DNA from: Achromobacter deleyi
GTDB taxonomy: Bacteria; Pseudomonadota; Gammaproteobacteria; Burkholderiales; Burkholderiaceae_B
Assembly (NCBI RefSeq): GCF_016127315.1
Contig: NZ_CP065997.1
Span: 2,914,001-2,978,000, forward strand
Length of the DNA: 64,000 bases
Direction of reading: 5' to 3'
A program made the position numbers and the translations under genes. Below are positions 34,277 through 43,098 of this stretch, piece by piece (position 1 is the first letter of the stretch; each line of letters opens with the position of its first letter). Under the pieces are notes generated by a model, which did no database searches, was not told where the DNA came from, and was given only the letters and a program-made list of their open reading frames with translations.

Positions 34277-35410
34277 ATGTCCGATCCCCATTATTTCGAC
34301 CCCCTCACTGGCGCGCGCCATGCGCTGGATGAAGCGCGCTGGTGTTCCGACGCCCGCGCTCCATTGATGATCTCGCCGCTGCCGGGCATCTCGCCCGACG
34401 ACATCGACCGCCGCGAGCGCTCGCTGTGGCGCTACCGCGCCGCGCTGCCGGCGACGATCGAGCGCCCGGTGTCGATGGGCGAGGGCTGCACGCCGATGGT
34501 GGAGCGCGGCTGGGGCGGGCTGCGGCCGCATTTCAAGCTGGAATGGTTCAACCCCACCTGCAGCTTCAAGGACCGCGGCGCGGCGGTGATGCTGTCGTGG
34601 CTGCGCCAGATCGGCATCGACGCCATCGCCGAGGACAGCTCGGGCAACGGCGGCGCCGCCATCGCGGCGTTCGGCGCGGCGGCCGGCATGGGCGTCACCA
34701 TCTTCGCGCCGGCCTACACCTCGACCGCCAAGGTGGCGCAGATCCGCGCGTTCGGCGCCGACGTGCAACTGGTGGACGGGCCGCGCGAGAACGCCGAGAC
34801 CGCGGCGATCGACGCGTCCGACCGGATCTTCTACGCCAGCCACAACTGGCAGCCGTTCTTCCTGCAAGGCACCAAGTCCATCGCCTACGAGATATGGGAG
34901 GACTTCGGCTTCGAGGCGCCCGACAACGTGGTGATCCCGGCGGGCGCGGGCAGCAACGTGCTGGGCTGCGCCATCGGTTTCGCCGAGCTGCTGGCGGCCG
35001 GACAGATCACGCGCCTGCCGCGCCTGTTCGTGGCCCAGCCGGAGAACTGCTCGCCGGTGGACGCCAGCTTCCACGCCGGCGTCGACACGCTGGTGCCGCG
35101 CGACGTGCTGCCGACGGTGGCTGAAGGCACGGCGATCAGGCGGCCGGTGCGCCTGCGCGAAGTGCTGCAGGCGATCCGCGCCAGCGGCGGCCAGACCGTC
35201 GCGGTGCCCGAGGCGGACATCGTCGCCGCGGTGCGCAGGCTGGCGCAGATGGGGCTTTACGCCGAACCCACCAGCGCCACCGCCGCGGCGGCGCTGGACC
35301 GGCTGCGGTCGCGCGGCGCGATCCGCGCGACCGAGCGCACCGTGGTGCTGCTGACCGGCACCGGCATCAAGGCCACGCAGTTCATGACGGATCTGTATTC
35401 GGCGGCGTGA
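34277..35410 (+). CDS. PLP-dependent threonine-synthase-like enzyme
   Basis: 377 residues of fold type II PLP enzymes. The PLP lysine is in NPTCSFKDRGAAVM. The phosphate loop region shows SSGNGGAAIAA, and GAGSNVLGCAIG and PTSATAAAALDRL follow. The order of motifs is that of threonine synthase, but the protein is shorter than housekeeping ThrC and sits with a dedicated LysR regulator, so a catabolic lyase or related beta/gamma-elimination is possible. The 3' end overlaps the convergent LysR gene by 29 bases. Confidence 0.82.
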   Translation: MSDPHYFDPLTGARHALDEARWCSDARAPLMISPLPGISPDDIDRRERSLWRYRAALPATIERPVSMGEGCTPMVERGWGGLRPHFKLEWFNPTCSFKDRGAAVMLSWLRQIGIDAIAEDSSGNGGAAIAAFGAAAGMGVTIFAPAYTSTAKVAQIRAFGADVQLVDGPRENAETAAIDASDRIFYASHNWQPFFLQGTKSIAYEIWEDFGFEAPDNVVIPAGAGSNVLGCAIGFAELLAAGQITRLPRLFVAQPENCSPVDASFHAGVDTLVPRDVLPTVAEGTAIRRPVRLREVLQAIRASGGQTVAVPEADIVAAVRRLAQMGLYAEPTSATAAAALDRLRSRGAIRATERTVVLLTGTGIKATQFMTDLYSAA

Positions 35411-36302
35411 TCGGCGCGGCGTCCGCCAGCAGGTGGTCGAGCAGGCGGCGGGCGCGGGCGCTGAGGGTGTCGCGCGACTGCACGCACAGCAGCAATTGGC
35501 GCGAGGCCCAGGCGTCGGACAGCGCCACCGGCACCACCTTGAGCAACTGGCGCATGCTGTGCGCGGTGGTCTCGGGCACGATGCCCACGCCGACGCCGGC
35601 TTCGACCAGGCGGCACATGGCGTCGAAGCTGCGCAGTTGCACCCGCAGCTTGATGGGCTTGCCGACCACCAGCGCCTGCCGCGCCAGGAAGCGTTGCAGC
35701 GCGCTGCTGCGGTCGAGCCCGACGAAGTCCTCGTCCAGCACGTCGCGGAAGGCGACCTCGGCCGTGCCGGCCAGCGCGTGTCCGGCAGGCACGATCAGCA
35801 CGAAGCGGTCGGCGCGATAGGCGTAGGTCTGCAGGGCGCCGGTATCGACCGTGCCCGCGACGATGCCGATGTCGGCCGAGCCGTCGGCGATGCACTCGAC
35901 GATCTCGTCGCTCAGCATTTCCTGCAATTCGACGTTGATGCGCGGATGCGCCGCCAGGAACCCGCCCAGCGCCTCGGGCAGGAAGGCGGTCAGCGCATTG
36001 GTGTTGGACAGCAGGCGCACCGAGCCGCCGAATTCACCGGAGAAATCGGCCAGGTCGTCGCGCAGACGGTCGGCCTGGGCCAGCATGATGCGGGCATGGG
36101 CGGCCAGTTTCAGGCCGGCCGGGGTGGGAATGACGCCCTGGCGGCGGCGCTCCAGCAGCGGCACGCCGAGCGAGGCTTCGAGGTTGCGGATGCGGGCGCT
36201 GGCGGCGGCCAGGGCCAGGTTGGCGCGGGCGGCGCCGTGGGTGATGCTGCCCGCCTGCACCACGTGCAGGAACAGCGCCAGGTCGGTCAGGTCGAAACGC
36301 AT
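35382..36302 (-). CDS. LysR-family regulator divergent from an SLC13 transporter
   Basis: 306 residues, with an HTH (LALFLHVVQAGSITHGAARA; AAASARIRNLEASLG) and an effector domain (GSADIGIVAGTVDTGALQT). The stop lies 29 bases inside the convergent PLP-enzyme gene. It is divergent from the anion transporter gene, with 109 bases between the starts and a T-N11-A site in the gap. The likely role is substrate-induced control of the transporter. Confidence 0.88.
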   Translation of the reverse strand: MRFDLTDLALFLHVVQAGSITHGAARANLALAAASARIRNLEASLGVPLLERRRQGVIPTPAGLKLAAHARIMLAQADRLRDDLADFSGEFGGSVRLLSNTNALTAFLPEALGGFLAAHPRINVELQEMLSDEIVECIADGSADIGIVAGTVDTGALQTYAYRADRFVLIVPAGHALAGTAEVAFRDVLDEDFVGLDRSSALQRFLARQALVVGKPIKLRVQLRSFDAMCRLVEAGVGVGIVPETTAHSMRQLLKVVPVALSDAWASRQLLLCVQSRDTLSARARRLLDHLLADAAPITPPNTDPS

Positions 36303-36336
36303 GGCGGCGAGCCTACGCGATGCGCGCAGGCAGCCT

Positions 36337-36351
36337 ATGCGAATCGCGCAT
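36337..36351. promoter_or_regulatory. LysR-type inverted repeat upstream of the SLC13 transporter
   Basis: ATGCG-AATCG-CGCAT, a 5-bp inverted repeat with T-N11-A spacing, lies 35 bases from the LysR gene start and 61 bases before the transporter start. Confidence 0.45.
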
Positions 36352-36411
36352 TTTCAGCCCGGGACAGGGTCCGTACACTGCGCCGATTCGTGTTCTTGTG
36401 ATGGTCCGCTC

Positions 36412-37722
36412 ATGCATCTTGTCGCCTCCGGTTTTCCGATTCTACCCGCGCTGATCACCGCGATCACGATCGCGTTGTGGGCCTTTTCGCGCCTGCCGGA
36501 ATACCTGACGGCGCTGCTGTTCTTCAGCGCCGCGATGATCTTCGCCGCCGCCCCGCGCGAGGTGGTGTTCTCCGGCTTCTCGTCGGCGGCCTTCTGGCTG
36601 GTGCTGAGCGGCTACGTGCTGGGCCTGGCGCTGAAATACACCGGCCTGGCCGACCGTATGGCGGGCGCGCTGTCGCGGCGCCTGTCGGGTTCGTATCCGA
36701 AGGTGGTGGCCGGCGTGGTGGCGCTGACCTACCTGCTGGCCTTCGTGATGCCGTCGAACATGGGCCGCATCGCGCTGCTGATGCCGATCGTGCTGGCCTA
36801 TGCCGACCAGATCGGACTGGTCGCGGGGCGGCGCGGGCGCATCGGCCTGGCGCTGGCGGTGGGCTTCGGCACCTTCCAGCTGTCCACCTCGATCCTGCCG
36901 GCCAACGTGCCCAACCTGGTGATGGCCGGCAGCATCGAGACCAGCTATGGCCTGCAGCTGGGCTACCTGCCGTACCTGTGGCTGCATGCGCCGGTGCTGG
37001 GCATCCTGAAAGGCGCGGTGCTGGTGGCCTGTATCGCCGGGTTGTTCCGCGATACGCCCGAGGCCGCCCCGCCGGCGCCCGCGGCCCGGCCGCTGTCGGC
37101 GGCCGAAAAGCGCCTGGCGGTGTTGCTGGGGCTGACGCTGCTGGGCTGGGTGACGGACGGATGGCACGGCGTGTCGCCGGCCTGGATCGGGTTGGCCTCG
37201 GCCTGCCTGTGCCTCTTGCCCAAGGTGGGGTTCGTCAGCGGCGAGCAGTTCGGCAAGGAAGTGAACTTCCGCACCGCGATCTACGTCGCGGGCATCCTGG
37301 GGCTGGCCGCGATGGTGGCCGATAGCGGCCTGGGCGGCATCATCGGCCGGGCCCTGCTGGCCTGGCTGCCGCTGTCGCCCGAGGCGCCGATGCAGAGCTT
37401 CTTTTCGCTGGTGGGATTGTCGGCGGCGTTGAACTTCGTGGTCACGGCCAATGGCGTGCCGGCCCTGTACACGCCGCTGGCCGAGACGCTGGCGCAGGCC
37501 TCGGGCTTTCCGTTGATGACGGTGCTGATGGCGCAGGTGGCCGGCTACGCCACCGTCATCATGCCGTACCAGGCCTCGCCCATCGTGGTGGCGATGGGCA
37601 TGGGCCAGGTGCCGGCGCGCAGCGGCCTGGCGCTGAGCCTGCTGACCGCGCTGGTGTCGTTCGTGGCGCTGGTGCCGCTGGACTACCTGTGGTTCAGGCT
37701 CCTGGGAATGCCGGGATCGTGA
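36412..37722 (+). CDS. SLC13/DASS-family anion transporter
   Basis: 436 residues with about eleven membrane segments. The two halves each have a re-entrant-type signature: VMPSNMGRIALLMPI in the first, and FVVTANGVPALYTPLAETLA with AGYATVIMPYQASPIVVA in the second. This is the pattern of sodium-coupled dicarboxylate or sulfate transporters. The substrate cannot be told. The 3' end overlaps a convergent VOC gene by 29 bases. Confidence 0.85.
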   Translation: MHLVASGFPILPALITAITIALWAFSRLPEYLTALLFFSAAMIFAAAPREVVFSGFSSAAFWLVLSGYVLGLALKYTGLADRMAGALSRRLSGSYPKVVAGVVALTYLLAFVMPSNMGRIALLMPIVLAYADQIGLVAGRRGRIGLALAVGFGTFQLSTSILPANVPNLVMAGSIETSYGLQLGYLPYLWLHAPVLGILKGAVLVACIAGLFRDTPEAAPPAPAARPLSAAEKRLAVLLGLTLLGWVTDGWHGVSPAWIGLASACLCLLPKVGFVSGEQFGKEVNFRTAIYVAGILGLAAMVADSGLGGIIGRALLAWLPLSPEAPMQSFFSLVGLSAALNFVVTANGVPALYTPLAETLAQASGFPLMTVLMAQVAGYATVIMPYQASPIVVAMGMGQVPARSGLALSLLTALVSFVALVPLDYLWFRLLGMPGS

Positions 37723-38116
37723 CCAGTTCTTCCTCGGCGGGCAGGGCGTCCGGCGCCGGCGCGAACACGCGCAGGCGGTGGCCGTCGGGGTCGAGCGCCA
37801 CGAAGGTGCGGCCGAAGTCCATGTTGGTGGGCGCCTGCAGGATCGGCAGGCCGCGCAGGGTCCAGTCGAGGTGGCGCTGGTTGAGCGTGTCGGCGTCGGG
37901 CACGGTGAAGGCCAGTTCGGTGCAGCCGCCGCGGCCGGCGGCGGCGGGTTCGACGGTGTGGCGCGACCACAGGCCCAGCATCAGGCCGGAATCGAGCGCG
38001 AACAGCGCGAAGGTGGGCGAGCTTTCGACGGGCGGGCGGTTCAGCAGCGCGCTGTAGAACGCCGCGCTGGCCTCGGGCTTGTCGACGTAGAAAATGACGA
38101 AGTTCTTGGCGGACAT
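37694..38116 (-). CDS. VOC-superfamily (glyoxalase-fold) protein
   Basis: 140 residues: two beta-alpha-beta-beta-beta units (FVIFYVDKPEASAAFYSALL; CTELAFTVPDADTLNQRH; TFVALDPDGHRLRVFAP). This is the single-domain VOC family of metal-dependent lyases, dioxygenases and resistance proteins. The specific function is unknown. It lies 111 bases downstream of the YafY-type regulator gene on the same strand and may be its target. Confidence 0.85.
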   Translation of the reverse strand: MSAKNFVIFYVDKPEASAAFYSALLNRPPVESSPTFALFALDSGLMLGLWSRHTVEPAAAGRGGCTELAFTVPDADTLNQRHLDWTLRGLPILQAPTNMDFGRTFVALDPDGHRLRVFAPAPDALPAEEELVTIPAFPGA

Positions 38117-38227
38117 GATGCGCTCCTGGTTGAATGAGCGCCCATCTTAGAGAGGCATGCTGTCAGATTTTGTCAGTAGTCTTCATGCCGATGTCGCACC
38201 CGCCGGCGCGGCGGCGGACGCCCCGGA

Positions 38228-38920
38228 TCAGCAGCCGTCGGACTTGGCGGTATTGAGGGCGCGCCATTCCTTGAGCAGCACGTGGCGGCGGCGCGGATAG
38301 CGTTGCCCGGGCTCGAGCGTGGCGATGCGGTCGGTGCGGAAATGGCGGAAGTCCTGGCGCAGTTCGCACCAGGCCATGACGATGCGCACGCTGTCGAAGA
38401 ATCCCAGGGCGAACGGCCAGATGACGCGCTCGGAATCGGCGCCCTTGTCGTCGCGGTAGGTGATGGCGATTTTCTGTTCGCCGCGGATCGCCTGGCGGAT
38501 CAGGGACAGGTCGACCCGGTCGACCACCGCCCAGCTGCTGGGGCCGACCAGCAGCGGAATGGCGTCCAGTTCGTCGCGCAGTTCCTGCGGCAGCACCGCG
38601 CTGATCTTGGCCAGCGCGTTGGCCGCGGCCTGGCCCAGCCGCGCGTCCGAGCGTCCGGCGACCCAGCGGGTGCCCAGCACCAGGGCCTCGATCTCCTCGG
38701 TGCTGAACATCAGCGGCGGCAGCATGAAGCCGGGCCGCAGCACGTAGCCGATGCCCGGCTCGCCCTCGATCTCGGCGCCCTGGGCCTGCAGCGTGGCGAT
38801 GTCGCGGTAAAGCGTGCGCAGGCTGACGCCCAGGTCGGCGGCGAGCCGGTGGCCGCTGACGGGCAGGCGGTGGCAGCGCAGGGTCTGCAGCAGGTCCAGG
38901 AGGCGTTCGGTGCGGGACAT
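38228..38920 (-). CDS. YafY-type HTH/WYL-domain transcriptional regulator
   Basis: 230 residues. The N-terminal HTH (RTERLLDLLQTLRCHRLPVS; ADLGVSLRTLYRDIATLQAQ) is followed by a WYL-like domain: GEQKIAITYRD, then VRIVMAWCELRQDFRHFRTD. WYL domains sense nucleic acid or small ligands. The gene is followed by the VOC gene, and the two likely form an operon. The ligand is unknown. Confidence 0.88.
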   Translation of the reverse strand: MSRTERLLDLLQTLRCHRLPVSGHRLAADLGVSLRTLYRDIATLQAQGAEIEGEPGIGYVLRPGFMLPPLMFSTEEIEALVLGTRWVAGRSDARLGQAAANALAKISAVLPQELRDELDAIPLLVGPSSWAVVDRVDLSLIRQAIRGEQKIAITYRDDKGADSERVIWPFALGFFDSVRIVMAWCELRQDFRHFRTDRIATLEPGQRYPRRRHVLLKEWRALNTAKSDGC

Positions 38921-39025
38921 GGAGGGCGGGCAAGGGCGGGATGGCGTAATGCTGCCACGAAAATGGCAGCAGCTGGAAGCCTCGGCCCACCGCCTTCGAC
39001 CCCGCCACCCTCAGCCCCGCCGCCC

Positions 39026-39988
39026 TCAACCCGGCAGCGCCGCCAGCCAGTCGTGCACCCGCCCGGCCAGCGCCAGGCTGTTGCGGTCCATCATCAGCAT
39101 GTGCGAGTTGCCGTGGATGCCCTGGTCGGGCAGCGACAGCACCGTGACGCTGGCATGGCGCGCCGCGAATTCATGCACCCGCGCCCGCATCCGCGGCCAG
39201 CGCGGGTCGGTGTCCATGTGGTCGCCCATCACGATCAGCGTGGGGGTGTCGTAATGGGCATCGGCCCCCAGGTCGGGGATGCTGGCCGGCTCCAGCGCCA
39301 CCAGCGCCCGCACCCGCCGCGGCAAGGCGTGGGCGGCGCGGATGCCGAACACACCCGCCTGCGAATGGCAGACCACGATGGCCGCGCCGATCCGCTCCAG
39401 GAAAGCCTGGTAGGCGCGCAGGATGGCGGCGTCGGTGTGGACCCAGCGCGGCACCATCTGCGCGGCCAGCGCGCCGAAGGCTTCCAGCGGAAATTGCGTG
39501 TCCGGGTAGGCGCTGCCGGGGCCGGGCCGGGTGCCCGGTCGGCCGATGCGAAAGCGCGTGTAGCAGTCTTCCTGCGTCTGCACCACCGGCGCCTCGGGCC
39601 AGACGTGCGGGGCGGCGCCGGCGCGGCCGCGCTCGACCGCGTCGCACAGGTAGGCGTCCCAGCCGCGCCGCAGAAAATAGTGCAGCCAGCCCTGGCGGCC
39701 GTCGGGCGTGGTTTCCCAGGCCGCGCCGGTCATGCCGCCGCCGTGCCAGAACGCCAGTGGCGGCCGGCCGCTGGGCGGCTCCGACAGGAAATACTGGGCG
39801 TACATCTGCTCGACGCGGTAGGTGCCGTTGGGATCCAGCGCCACCGGCTGGCCGCCTTCGGCCATGACCAGTTCGCGCCGCGGCAGGCCGCCGAGCGCCA
39901 GGTCGCGGCCGCCGACGTGGAAGGCGCCCATGTCGCGCAGGCGGATCGGCGCCAGCGCCGGGCCGTCGTCCGGGGAAGCGGCCATCAT
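39026..39988 (-). CDS. Alpha/beta hydrolase (esterase)
   Basis: 320 residues. The oxyanion region is LAFWHGGGMTGAAW, the nucleophile serine is in VVCHSQAGVFG (a variant elbow with Ala-Gly after Ser-Gln), the acid lies in VMGDHMDTD, and the base histidine in GIHGNSHMLMMD. There is no signal peptide. Its start overlaps the Bug-protein stop by four bases (ATGA), so both are made from one mRNA. The partner imports a small acid or ester and this enzyme may process it. Confidence 0.87.
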   Translation of the reverse strand: MMAASPDDGPALAPIRLRDMGAFHVGGRDLALGGLPRRELVMAEGGQPVALDPNGTYRVEQMYAQYFLSEPPSGRPPLAFWHGGGMTGAAWETTPDGRQGWLHYFLRRGWDAYLCDAVERGRAGAAPHVWPEAPVVQTQEDCYTRFRIGRPGTRPGPGSAYPDTQFPLEAFGALAAQMVPRWVHTDAAILRAYQAFLERIGAAIVVCHSQAGVFGIRAAHALPRRVRALVALEPASIPDLGADAHYDTPTLIVMGDHMDTDPRWPRMRARVHEFAARHASVTVLSLPDQGIHGNSHMLMMDRNSLALAGRVHDWLAALPG

Positions 39989-40998
39989 TCGGCCTTGATG
40001 TGGTTGGTCTCGATGACCTGTTTCCACTTGGCCGTCTCGGTGGTGACGAAGCGGCCCAGGTCGGCGCGCGAGCCGGCGGCGGTCTCGACGCCCAGTTCGC
40101 GCATCTTGGCCGCCACCTCGGGGGCCTGCAGCGCTTGCGCGAAGGCGTCGTGCAGCGTGTCCAGCACCGCGGTCGGGGTGCCCGCCGGGGCCATCACGCC
40201 GAACCAGGGCGTGATCAGGAAGTCGGGCACGCCGGCCTCGGCGAAGGTCGGCACGTCCGGGATCGCCGGGGCGCGCGCGGCGCTGGCCACCGCCAGGGCG
40301 CGCAGCTTGCCGGCGCGGATGTTGGCCAGCGAGGCCGGCAGGTTGTCGAAGTACATGTCGACCTGGCCGCCGAGCAGGTCGGCCGCCACCTGGCCGGCGC
40401 CCTTGTACGGGATGTGGGCCAGGTCGATGCCGGCGCGCTGCTTGAGCAGTTCGGTCGCCAGGTGCGCCGAGCCGCCGACGCCGGACGACGCGGAATTGAG
40501 CTTGCCCGGATTGGCGCGGGCATACGCCAGCAGCGCCGGCAGCGTGTCGGCCGGCACCTTGGGGTTGACCACCAGCACGCTCGGCACGGTGCCGATCATG
40601 GCGACGGGGGCGAAGTCCTTGACGATGTCGTAGGGCGCCGGCTGGTACAGCGACGGCGCCACGGTGCAGCCGAACGCGCACATCAGCAGCGTCTGGCCGT
40701 CGGGCGCGGCCCGCGCCACGGCCTGCGCGCCGATGTTGCCGCCGGCGCCGGCGCGGTTCTCGACGATCAGCGGCTGGCCGAGCCGCTTGGAAAGGTTGTC
40801 GCTGAGCAGGCGCGCCAGGATGTCGGGCGTGCCGCCGGCGGGGAAGGGCACCACCAGCGTGATCGGGCGGCTGGGGAAATCGGCGGCCTGCGCGGCCAGC
40901 GGCAGGCAGGCGGCCAGCGCCAGCATGGCACGGCCGGCCCAGCGGGCCAGCACGGGGCGGATGCGCCGCGGCGCGGGAAGGTGGCGGGTGGGGCCCAT
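39985..40998 (-). CDS. Bug/TctC-family periplasmic solute-binding protein
   Basis: 337 residues with a long signal peptide ending at AQAAD. Bug signatures are clear: PSRPITLVVPFPAGGTPDI, IVENRAGAGGNIGAQAVA, GSAHLATELLKQ and IPYKGAGQVAADLLGGQV. Bug proteins bind carboxylates and related metabolites, often without a dedicated permease nearby, as here. GGAGA precedes the ATG at 40998. It is divergent from a LysR gene with a perfect 20-bp palindrome between them. Confidence 0.93.
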   Translation of the reverse strand: MGPTRHLPAPRRIRPVLARWAGRAMLALAACLPLAAQAADFPSRPITLVVPFPAGGTPDILARLLSDNLSKRLGQPLIVENRAGAGGNIGAQAVARAAPDGQTLLMCAFGCTVAPSLYQPAPYDIVKDFAPVAMIGTVPSVLVVNPKVPADTLPALLAYARANPGKLNSASSGVGGSAHLATELLKQRAGIDLAHIPYKGAGQVAADLLGGQVDMYFDNLPASLANIRAGKLRALAVASAARAPAIPDVPTFAEAGVPDFLITPWFGVMAPAGTPTAVLDTLHDAFAQALQAPEVAAKMRELGVETAAGSRADLGRFVTTETAKWKQVIETNHIKAE

Positions 40999-41096
40999 GG
41001 TTGTCTCCGTGACGGATGGCCGGGTCGAAACGCCCGGTCCGTGGCGGACTGTAGCCAAGCCGGCCGCGCCTGCCCAATGCCGGTGGCGCAAGACCG

Positions 41097-41116
41097 CCAT
41101 ATCGAATTCGATATGG
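41097..41116. promoter_or_regulatory. Perfect 20-bp palindrome in a LysR/Bug divergent promoter
   Basis: CCATATCGAATTCGATATGG is fully self-complementary. It lies 38 bases before the LysR start and 98 bases before the Bug gene start, in the position of an operator for the LysR protein. Confidence 0.72.
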
Positions 41117-41154
41117 TTCTTTTCAGTCATTCGGTTAAGGCATAGCATGGCGCC

Positions 41155-42105
41155 ATGAGCGACCCCCAATCCTTGCCCTACCTGCGCAGGCTCGACATGA
41201 ACCTGCTGCTGACCTTCGACGTGCTGATGCGCACGCGCAGCGCCACCGCCAGTTCGCGCCTGCTGCACAAGACGCAGCCGGCCATCAGCCGCGACCTGGC
41301 GCGCCTGCGCCTGCGGCTGGAGGATCCGCTGCTGGTGGTGGTGAAGGGCCGTTTCATCCCGACCGAGCGGGCGCTGGAGCTGCACGCGGCGGTGCACGAC
41401 GCGCTGGCGCAGCTAGAGACCGCGCTGCGTCCGCCCGAGACCTTCGACCCGGCGCGCGCCGAAGGCGTGGTCAACATCGGCACCGGCGCGCACAGCGAGA
41501 TCCTGCTGGCCGCGCCGCTGATCGAACGGCTGCACCGCGCCGCGCCCGGCGTGACGCTGCGCTTCCAGTCGCTGCACGGTGATTTCGCGCCCGACGACCT
41601 GGAGGCCGAGCGGCTGCACATCGCCATCGGACTGTTCGGCAAGGTGCCGGCGCGCTTTCACCGCGACGCGCTGCACACCGACCGCCGCGTCTGCGTGCTG
41701 TCGGCGCGCCATCCCTGGGCCGCGCGCGGCGCGCTGACGCTGGCCGACCTGGGCGCCATCAAGTGGTTCGCGTTCGAGCAGATGTACGGCCGCGAGACGA
41801 CCTTCGACCGGCTGCTCAAGCCGGGCGCCGGCCGCATGGCGTTCTCGGCCTATCTGTCGGGGTTCGGCGTGGCGCCCTACGTGCTGGTCGACACCGACTA
41901 CGCCACCACCATGCCGGCCAGCGTGGCGCGGGCGCATTGCCGCCATTTCCCGCTGGCGATGCTGGAGATGCCGGCGCGGCTGCGGCGCATGGAACTGGCA
42001 ATGGTGTGGGCGCGCCGCCAGCACGCCTCGCCGTTGCAGGCGTGGCTGCGCGACCAGGTGCGCGACGTGCTGCGCGAGCGCCTGGCCGCGGACGTCCAGG
42101 CTTAG
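41155..42105 (+). CDS. LysR-family regulator (NodD/SyrM-like subgroup)
   Basis: 316 residues. The N-terminus RRLDMNLLLTFDVLMRTRSA, followed by KTQPAISRDLARLRLRLEDP, is typical of the NodD/NahR/SyrM branch of LysR proteins. A full effector domain follows. It is divergent from the Bug protein-hydrolase operon and overlaps the convergent 2H-like gene by four bases. The role is probable induction of the operon in response to its substrate. Confidence 0.88.
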   Translation: MSDPQSLPYLRRLDMNLLLTFDVLMRTRSATASSRLLHKTQPAISRDLARLRLRLEDPLLVVVKGRFIPTERALELHAAVHDALAQLETALRPPETFDPARAEGVVNIGTGAHSEILLAAPLIERLHRAAPGVTLRFQSLHGDFAPDDLEAERLHIAIGLFGKVPARFHRDALHTDRRVCVLSARHPWAARGALTLADLGAIKWFAFEQMYGRETTFDRLLKPGAGRMAFSAYLSGFGVAPYVLVDTDYATTMPASVARAHCRHFPLAMLEMPARLRRMELAMVWARRQHASPLQAWLRDQVRDVLRERLAADVQA

Positions 42106-42965
42106 CGGCTGACCGGCTTGCCGGTGGCCACGTCGATGGCCGAGCCGTCTTCCAGGCTGACGCGGTAGATCTCGCGCAGCACGTTGCCGGCGAAACCGAT
42201 CTCGACGATCGACACGTCCTTGAAGGTGGTCTGGATGCCGTCGGGCAGCACGGCGTTGAACTTGGCGGACGCCTGCTTCATGGCGTCGGCCAGGCGCGCG
42301 TCGTACAGCGCCATGCTGTAGACCAGCGTGGTGTGCGGGTTGTGGGCGCGCACTTCTTTGCCGTTCTTCATCACGTTGACGCCGCTCACGCCCATGGTCT
42401 TGACCAGGTCGCGGCCGGCGTCGGCCATCTTGGCGTAGACCGGGCCGGTCACGCGCGGCAGCGGGCCGTCGCGCAGCGGCGCCAGGGCAGCGGTGGCCAC
42501 GGTGTTGTAGGCCATCATGGCCTCGAAGCCCGCGCCGCTCTTGACCACGCCCAGGTCCAGCCACCACGGGTGGCCCGCGCCCTTGGCGGCTTCGGTCGGG
42601 TAGAAGTCCTTGAGGGTGACCTGCAGCGGCGCCGGCGGCTTGGGCAGCGCGCGCAGCATGCGCTGCGGCGTGGCGCTGTCGGCGCTGTGGATGTGGACCA
42701 CGGTCACGTGCGGGATGTTGGACGTCTCGGCCTCGGTCTTCAGGCCCAGCGCCAGCAGGTCCTGCTTGAGCGTGCCGTTGACCTTGGCGTCCAGCACGGC
42801 GTTGACGTCCTGCGGCAGGCGGTAGACCACGCCGTAGGTCGTCTTGTGTTCACGGAAGGCGGGCTGCTCGAGCGCGCTGTTGTCGATGGGAGCGGCGGCG
42901 AAGGCGGCCGAGAGGGTGGCCAGGGACAGGCCCAGGGCGGCCAGGGGCAGGACGCGTTTGATCAT
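42102..42965 (-). CDS. Exported 2H-phosphoesterase-like protein
   Basis: 287 residues with a signal peptide ending at AAFAA. Two H-x-T-h motifs, HVTV at His86 and HTTL at His211, each in a hydrophobic beta-strand context (NIPHVTVVHIHS; NPHTTLVYSMAL), are the defining feature of the 2H phosphoesterase superfamily (LigT, cyclic phosphodiesterases). Most 2H enzymes are cytoplasmic and about 180-200 residues, so the export signal and longer length are unusual. AAGGA before the ATG at 42965 supports the start. The substrate is unknown. It is convergent with the LysR gene. Confidence 0.75.
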   Translation of the reverse strand: MIKRVLPLAALGLSLATLSAAFAAAPIDNSALEQPAFREHKTTYGVVYRLPQDVNAVLDAKVNGTLKQDLLALGLKTEAETSNIPHVTVVHIHSADSATPQRMLRALPKPPAPLQVTLKDFYPTEAAKGAGHPWWLDLGVVKSGAGFEAMMAYNTVATAALAPLRDGPLPRVTGPVYAKMADAGRDLVKTMGVSGVNVMKNGKEVRAHNPHTTLVYSMALYDARLADAMKQASAKFNAVLPDGIQTTFKDVSIVEIGFAGNVLREIYRVSLEDGSAIDVATGKPVSR

Positions 42966-43098
42966 GGATTTTCCTTTTATGTGTAAGACCCGCGAGAGTC
43001 CGGTCCAGTGTGGCCACGCCGGATGTACGGCGTATTGCACCAGTCCAAAGAAATCCGATAGGCGTCCGAGCCTGGCCGATAGCTGCGTCCGGTCCGCC

